DNA of 64,000 nucleotides, taken from an uncultured Olsenella sp. Lineage in GTDB: Bacteria > Actinomycetota > Coriobacteriia > Coriobacteriales > Atopobiaceae. The stretch covers positions 41,802-105,801 of the forward strand of contig ONBR01000003.1 of the NCBI GenBank assembly GCA_900316105.1. The letters run 5' to 3'. The translations under genes and the position numbers were made by a program. The notes beneath the pieces were generated by a model. It was given only the letters and a program-made list of their open reading frames with translations. It was not told the DNA's origin and did no database searches. Shown here one piece after another: positions 59,521 to 64,000 of the stretch (the first letter of the stretch is position 1; each line of letters starts with the position of its first letter).

Positions 59521-61113
59521 ATGGATTCACAGATGTTCTGCTTCCAGTGCGAGCAGACGGCAGGCGGCAAGGGCTGCACGGGTAAGGCGGGCGTCTGCGG
59601 CAAGCCCGCAACCGTTGCCCTGGACCAGGACGAGCTGACGGGCGCCCTGGTGGGTCTGGCCCGTACCTGCCAGAAGGCGGAGAGGCGCAGCGAGCTGGCG
59701 GACGAACTCATCGTCGATGGCCTCTTTACCTGCATCACCAACGTCAACTTCAACTACCAGACCGTGCGCGCCATGACCGACCGCATCCGTGCCGAGAAGG
59801 ATCGTCTGGCCGCCGAGGCCGGCGTCGAGCCTGGCGAGGACCTCCTCCTGGGGACCGTCTGGACCGACAACGAGGACGTCCGCTCCCTGAAGTCGCTGAT
59901 CCTCTTTGGCATTCGCGGCATGGCTGCATACGCCTATCATGCCCGCGTCCTGGGCAGGACCGACGATGAGGCGGCGCAGTTCCTGGTCGATGCCCTGGCG
60001 GCCCTGGGTGACGAGTCCAATGCCGACATGCTCCTGGCCCTGGTATTGAGGGTTGGCGAGGTCAACTACAAGGTCATGGGCATGCTGGACGAGGCCAACA
60101 CCTCCACCTACGGGACGCCCGAACCTACCGAGGTCAGCCTGACCATCCACAAGGGACCCTTCATCGTGGTGACCGGTCATGACCTGCGCGACCTGGAGCT
60201 CCTCCTCCAGCAGACCGAGGGCACGGGCGTGAGCGTCTATACCCACGGCGAGATGCTGCCTGCGAACGCTTATCCCGAGCTGAAGAAGTATCCCCAACTC
60301 AAGGGCAACTTTGGCACCGCCTGGCAGAACCAGCAGAAGGAGTTCGACGGGGTGCCTGGCGCCTTCCTCTTTACCACCAACTGCCTGATGCCCCCCAAGC
60401 CCTCCTATGCCGACCGTGTCTTTACCACCGAGATGGTTTCCTATCCCCAGATGACCTACATCCCCACGGCCGAGGACGGCGGCAAGGACTTTGGTCCTGT
60501 GATTGCCAAGGCACTGGAGCTGGGTGGCTACGCGGAGGACCAGGAGCTCACGGGCATCAACGGCGGCCACACCGTCACGACGGGCTTTGGCCACGGGACG
60601 GTCCTCTCCATTGCCGATACGGTAGTGGACGCCGTCAAGTCTGGTGCCATCAAGAAGTTCATCCTGGTGGGTGGCTGCGACGGCGCAAGGCCTGGTCGCA
60701 ACTACTACACCGACCTGGTCAAGAAGACCACCGATGACACGGTGATTCTGACCCTGGCCTGCGGAAAGTACCGCTTCAACGACCTGGACCTGGGTACGAT
60801 CGGCGGCATCCCGCGCCTTCTGGACTGCGGCCAGTGCAACGACTCCTACAGCGCCATCCAGATCGCCTTGGCCCTGGCGAAGGCCTTTGGCTGCGGTGTG
60901 AACGACCTGCCCCTGTCCTTCGTCCTGTCCTGGTACGAGCAGAAGGCGGTTAGCGTCCTTTTGACCCTGCTCTACCTGGGTGTCCGCGACATCAAGCTTG
61001 GGCCCACCCTGCCTGCCTTCGTGAGCCCCGGCGTTCTGAAGGTCCTGGTAGAGAAGTTCGGCCTAACACCCACAAGCACGGCCGACCAGGACCTGGCACA
61101 AATCCTGGGCTAG
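59521..61113 (+). CDS. hcp: Hybrid cluster protein (hydroxylamine/NO reductase)
   Basis: The 530-residue protein starts with CFQCEQTAGGKGCTGKAGVC (Cys 7, 10, 19, 26), the cubane-cluster motif, and has the later hybrid-cluster cysteines (TNCLMPP, GGCDGARPGRNYY, LACGKYRFN, LDCGQCND). It protects against nitrosative stress, reducing NO or hydroxylamine. No hcr partner is adjacent, so the electron donor is elsewhere. A G-rich site (GGGAGAGGGG) precedes the ATG at 59521; the frame is open 66 bases earlier. A family D element begins 18 bases after the stop. Confidence 0.95.
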   Translation: MDSQMFCFQCEQTAGGKGCTGKAGVCGKPATVALDQDELTGALVGLARTCQKAERRSELADELIVDGLFTCITNVNFNYQTVRAMTDRIRAEKDRLAAEAGVEPGEDLLLGTVWTDNEDVRSLKSLILFGIRGMAAYAYHARVLGRTDDEAAQFLVDALAALGDESNADMLLALVLRVGEVNYKVMGMLDEANTSTYGTPEPTEVSLTIHKGPFIVVTGHDLRDLELLLQQTEGTGVSVYTHGEMLPANAYPELKKYPQLKGNFGTAWQNQQKEFDGVPGAFLFTTNCLMPPKPSYADRVFTTEMVSYPQMTYIPTAEDGGKDFGPVIAKALELGGYAEDQELTGINGGHTVTTGFGHGTVLSIADTVVDAVKSGAIKKFILVGGCDGARPGRNYYTDLVKKTTDDTVILTLACGKYRFNDLDLGTIGGIPRLLDCGQCNDSYSAIQIALALAKAFGCGVNDLPLSFVLSWYEQKAVSVLLTLLYLGVRDIKLGPTLPAFVSPGVLKVLVEKFGLTPTSTADQDLAQILG

Positions 61114-61130
61114 ACCCTTCTTACCTGAGG

Positions 61131-61215
61131 GAGGCCCCGGTCTTCTTCCAGTGCTCAAACATCCTCGCGCAAAAAGCGCGCTGCGGAACTGCGCCTGGAA
61201 GAAGACCGGGGCCTC
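61131..61215 (+). ncRNA. Family D structured 3' element (D4)
   Basis: A perfect 21-bp stem (61131-61151 with 61195-61215) encloses a 43-nt core with TGCTCAAACATCCTCGCG and CGCTGCGGAACTGCGC. A TTT follows the 3' arm. It is on the hcp strand. Confidence 0.65.
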
Positions 61216-61401
61216 TTTCTGCAACCAGGGGCTATCCAAGGAAATTGGCCAGGTCCTGGTCTCAAAGGGGATGAGGTTGGTGCGCTTCGCGCCCTTTGGG
61301 GGGGCGGGGGTGGGGACATGATCCCCACCCCCGCGCATTCTTTTAACTCTTTGCTCTGAGCCAGCCTTGCCGGCTGCTGCCTGTGAGGTTTGGACCGCCA
61401 T

Positions 61402-61489
61402 GGGCCTCTTGCCTTTTCCAGGTGCAGTTTCGCAGCGTCGCGCAAGCGCGGCGCGAGAATGTTTGGGCACTGGGCAAAGCAAGAGGCCC
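61402..61489 (-). ncRNA. Family D structured 3' element (D5)
   Basis: On the minus strand the arms pair over ~20 bp with a few mismatches or G-U pairs, and the core reads TGCCCAAACATTCTCGCG ... CGCTGCGAAACTGCAC. It lies 9 bases after the M20 peptidase stop on that strand. D4 and D5 face each other between convergent genes; 61216-61401 between them has a CCCC/GGGG-rich palindrome around 61300-61325 and no gene. Confidence 0.65.
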
Positions 61490-61498
61490 CCGGGCAGA

Positions 61499-62713
61499 CT
61501 AAACCTCCAGCATCAGTCCCAGGACGATGGTCAGCCCGTCGACGAGACTGGGCAGGTCAACCCATTCGTTTCTTGTGTGTAGCAGGGAGCCTCGGATGGC
61601 GCCTATGGTGACGGCGGGGATCCCCAGGGACAGGGGGATGTTGGCGTCGGTGGAGGCGGGGGAGAGATCCGGTCCCTCTCCCGTGACTGCCTGGACCAGC
61701 TGGGCCGCATGGTCGGTCAGCCTCTGGAGCCTAGCTCGATCTTGGTGGCCGTTGCCAGGTCTGAGGCCAATCACCTCGAGCTCCACCTTGCCCTTGTTGC
61801 CTAGCTCAGACTGTGCATCGGTGATGACCTTCTTGAGGGCCGATTGCATGGTTGCCAGGTTCTCCGCGGATTCGCTGCGGTACTCGAAGCTGGCGCTGGC
61901 GTGGTCGGCAATGGCGTTGACCGTCGTGCCACCCTTGATGGTGCCAACGTTTCGCGTGGTATGAGCCCCATCGGCAGGGTCCTTGGGCAGGGGCAGGGCG
62001 TAGAGGCGTTCGATGATTCTGCAGAGGACCTCGATGGCGTTGGGCCGACCGAAGTTCTGGTAGGAATGGCCGCCCTGGCAGCTCACGCTGATCTTCCAGC
62101 GCTCCGATCCCACCGCGCGGCTGATGACCTGGGGAATGTAGAGGTCGAAGGAGTGGAAGGAGCGGACTTTTCTTCCCGCCTTCCTGAGCTCTCCAAAGAG
62201 AGTCTTTGTACCCGCAAGGTTCCCCAGGCCCTCCTCGCAGGTGTTTGCCACGATTAGGAGGTCTGCGTCGCGTGTTGCCTGGTCGTAGGCCGCGGGATGG
62301 GTCAGGAGGAAATGACAGGCGGCCAGGAGGGCAACGAGGTTTGCCGTGTCGTCGCCGACTCCTGGGGCGTAGAGACGCTGACCCTCCTGGTGCTCGGGCA
62401 GGGGGTCAGTGTCGACAAAGACTATGTCAGTGTGGGCGGCAAAGACGCGTACGTCCCTCTTTGCGCCGTCTTCGGCCGCTGGGACATCGCGCGCCTCGAG
62501 GAGGCAGACGACGTTGCGTTGGTCATCCACAAAGACTTGGCAGGCGCCGCGGTCCCGTAGCCAGTTGGCGATGAAATTCGCACGCTGCTCCTCGTGGCCT
62601 GTGGGAGACGGGATGGCGGCAAGGGTCTTGAGGAGGGCGATTTCCTTGTCGTAGACCTGGTTGGCGTAGGAGTGGAGCTTGCCAAGAAGCTCCGTATCCA
62701 GGACGTCACTCAC
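61499..62713 (-). CDS. M20-family metallopeptidase
   Basis: The 404-residue enzyme has the M20 dizinc site: VFAAHTDIVF (His, Asp), GVGDDTANL (bridging Asp), NTCEEGLGN (catalytic Glu-Glu), ASTDANIPL and LLHTRNEWVDL (last His). The dimerisation domain sits in the middle (SVSCQGGHSYQNFGRPNAIEVL). It is similar to PepT-like or tripeptidase-type proteins; the substrate is uncertain. The GTG at 62713 overlaps the lipase stop by 4 bases, so it is translated with the lipase. Confidence 0.85.
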   Translation of the reverse strand: MSDVLDTELLGKLHSYANQVYDKEIALLKTLAAIPSPTGHEEQRANFIANWLRDRGACQVFVDDQRNVVCLLEARDVPAAEDGAKRDVRVFAAHTDIVFVDTDPLPEHQEGQRLYAPGVGDDTANLVALLAACHFLLTHPAAYDQATRDADLLIVANTCEEGLGNLAGTKTLFGELRKAGRKVRSFHSFDLYIPQVISRAVGSERWKISVSCQGGHSYQNFGRPNAIEVLCRIIERLYALPLPKDPADGAHTTRNVGTIKGGTTVNAIADHASASFEYRSESAENLATMQSALKKVITDAQSELGNKGKVELEVIGLRPGNGHQDRARLQRLTDHAAQLVQAVTGEGPDLSPASTDANIPLSLGIPAVTIGAIRGSLLHTRNEWVDLPSLVDGLTIVLGLMLEV

Positions 62714-63675
62714 TTCGTCTGCCCCTTCTGGTCCAGCCAATCTATGACGTCGGCAAAGACCTTCTTGTGGTCGGTCTCGTTCAGGATCTCGTGGCGCATG
62801 TGGGGATAGAGCTTCGCGGAAACGTCCGTCGAGCCGGCCTTGCGAGCCAAGTCGGCTGCCTCGCGCACGCCCTGGCCGTTCGAGCCGACAGGGTCCTCTT
62901 CGCCCGCAATGAAGAAGAGGGGCAGGGAGGCGGGCACGCGCTGGGCGCATTCCAGGGTGCAGCACTCTGCGGTGAGTGCCGTGAGCGTGGAGTAGCCGCC
63001 GGCCGTGAAGGGGAAGCCGCAAGCTGGGTCCGCGATGTAACGGTCGACGTTCTCCTGGTTGTAGGAGAGCCAGTCAAAGTCGGTGAGGGGGTTCTCGACA
63101 GCCTTGGCGTAGGCGCCGTCGGCCATGGAGTGGAGGAGCTTGCTCTTGTGCTTCTCGCCGCGGACGCGGGCGATGAGCTGGGCCATGGTGTGGCCGGCCT
63201 TGGAGGTGTTCACAGGGACGAAGCCTGTGCCACAGATGATGGCGCCCGCCAGGCCACCGCCGTAGCGGGAGATGTAGACGCGGGTGACGAAGCTTCCCAT
63301 GGAGTGGCCAAAGACGAAGTAGGGGGTGCCGGCGGGGATCTGCTCCTGCATGAGCTGGCGCAGGCTGTTCACGTCCTCTACCAGCATGTCCTCTCCGCCC
63401 TGGGAGGGGATGTAGCCCCAGTCCTCCTGAGGCGTGGTCTGGCCGTGGCCAATCTGGTCGTGAGCGCAGACGACGTATCCCTGGGCAACGAGGGCGCGGG
63501 CAAAGGCGTCGTAGCGCTCCTTGTGCTCGCACATGCCGTGGACTATCTGGACGGCGCCCTTGGGCTTGCCGAGCTCCGCGATGGGGCTGGCGGACCAAAC
63601 ACAGGCGCTGACGGTGGAGTGGCCGTCTGCGGAGGGGAAGGACAGGGGCGTGAGGGTGACGTTGGATTCAGACAT
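62710..63675 (-). CDS. Alpha/beta-hydrolase, monoacylglycerol-lipase type
   Basis: The 321-residue protein has the Ser nucleophile in FVFGHSMGSFV, the oxyanion segment IVHGMCEHKERYD, the Asp in FIAGEEDPVG and the His in PHMRHEILNE, so the triad is complete. AHDQIGHGQT is typical of monoacylglycerol lipases/lysophospholipases. It is the first gene of a two-gene unit with the M20 peptidase. CGGAGG precedes the ATG at 63675. Confidence 0.85.
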   Translation of the reverse strand: MSESNVTLTPLSFPSADGHSTVSACVWSASPIAELGKPKGAVQIVHGMCEHKERYDAFARALVAQGYVVCAHDQIGHGQTTPQEDWGYIPSQGGEDMLVEDVNSLRQLMQEQIPAGTPYFVFGHSMGSFVTRVYISRYGGGLAGAIICGTGFVPVNTSKAGHTMAQLIARVRGEKHKSKLLHSMADGAYAKAVENPLTDFDWLSYNQENVDRYIADPACGFPFTAGGYSTLTALTAECCTLECAQRVPASLPLFFIAGEEDPVGSNGQGVREAADLARKAGSTDVSAKLYPHMRHEILNETDHKKVFADVIDWLDQKGQTK

Positions 63676-63904
63676 GGGGCCTCCGTTGGAGTCGTGACGC
63701 ATGAGGTAACGTGTCCAATCCTAGTACAGCGGGCTGCGACGCGGGTGGTGTCGGCTGGCAGGCGGGGGTGCAGGTCGGCCGCGGTTGCTGGTGCGTGGCG
63801 GATGCGGCCTGCGGCGGGGGCGTTTCGGACAAAATTGGGCGTTTTTCCGAAAAATCTCCTCGGTAAAGACTGTCCGAAAAGACCTCCGTCCCTCTTGCCT
63901 GATA

Positions 63905-64000
63905 AGCTCCAGGGGCGAATCCCACGGCTTCCAGAGGCAAATCCTACGGCCGGATGACTCCAGAGGCAAATCCCACGCGCTCCAGGAGCGAATCCCACGG
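63905..64000 (-). repeat. Family C units at the right edge (cluster C3)
   Basis: At least four 20-bp units of type CTCCAGAGGCAAATCCCACG (the complement of the array unit) run to the window edge, with 2- and 9-base spacers as in the main array. Between 63676 and 63904 there is an upstream region of the lipase gene and no other gene is seen. Confidence 0.8.

Overview
The window looks like a piece of a GC-rich, anaerobic actinobacterial chromosome, most plausibly Coriobacteriia (Atopobiaceae, Olsenella-like). The reasons are strong Shine-Dalgarno sites with frequent GTG starts, a group B-type [FeFe]-hydrogenase, a hybrid cluster protein, a eukaryote-type NADP isocitrate dehydrogenase, and very abundant palindromic intergenic repeats. 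The taxonomic call is inference; there is no rRNA or tRNA gene in the window.

Layout. 1-9.4 kb is housekeeping: a CobW-type GTPase cut by the left edge, an unusual peptide deformylase, an esterase-like pseudoenzyme with a coiled coil, a SIS-domain protein, ProA, an HD phosphohydrolase with a CmpB-type membrane protein, and a UvrA paralogue. 9.4-16.3 kb is an accessory island: a beheaded PIN toxin, a Sau3AI-type restriction enzyme, a gene broken by several stops, a GATC-type cytosine methylase, an HNH nuclease and a MazEF pair. The restriction block lies between what look like the first and last codons of a DUF3427-type helicase gene. 16.5-19.6 kb is a pantothenate operon (panB, panC, DUF2520 dehydrogenase, panD) in which panB and the dehydrogenase are both frameshifted. 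19.7-22.4 kb holds a DUF218 protein, a ppsA fragment and a nuclease-like gene between two copies of an 80-bp repeat. 22.5-41 kb carries a MetE-like methyltransferase with its LysR regulator, Icd, SbcCD, a DUF3825 protein, TrmB, a flavodoxin-like reductase, a 5'-nucleotidase, a sulfite/nitrite reductase, a CBS-pyrophosphatase and asparaginase. 41-55 kb has ManA, two MATE pumps, a SnoaL-like protein, an Eis-like acetyltransferase, EttA, a PAP2 phosphatase, a release-factor homologue, a phosphoglycerate-mutase-type phosphatase, an RluA-type enzyme and a P-type ATPase. 55-64 kb has the hydrogenase, a small unknown, a Gph-like HAD, a LOG-family protein, Hcp, an M20 peptidase and a lipase.

The most unusual content is between the genes. 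I see at least five repeat families. Family A is a 66-nt hairpin with invariant ends and centre, usually placed a few bases before a Shine-Dalgarno site. Family B is a set of long hairpins built on a GGGGTACTCCC core, some with perfect DnaA-box sequences. Family C is about 28 copies of a directional 20-bp unit in one 1.1-kb gap plus outliers, with an embedded ~85-bp element that has inverted ends. Family D is a structured element with a conserved core inside outer stems that differ in sequence yet stay complementary, always just 3' of a stop codon and on the gene's strand. Family E is the 80-bp hairpin flanking the nuclease gene. D and A behave like structured RNAs and are the best candidates here for something undescribed.
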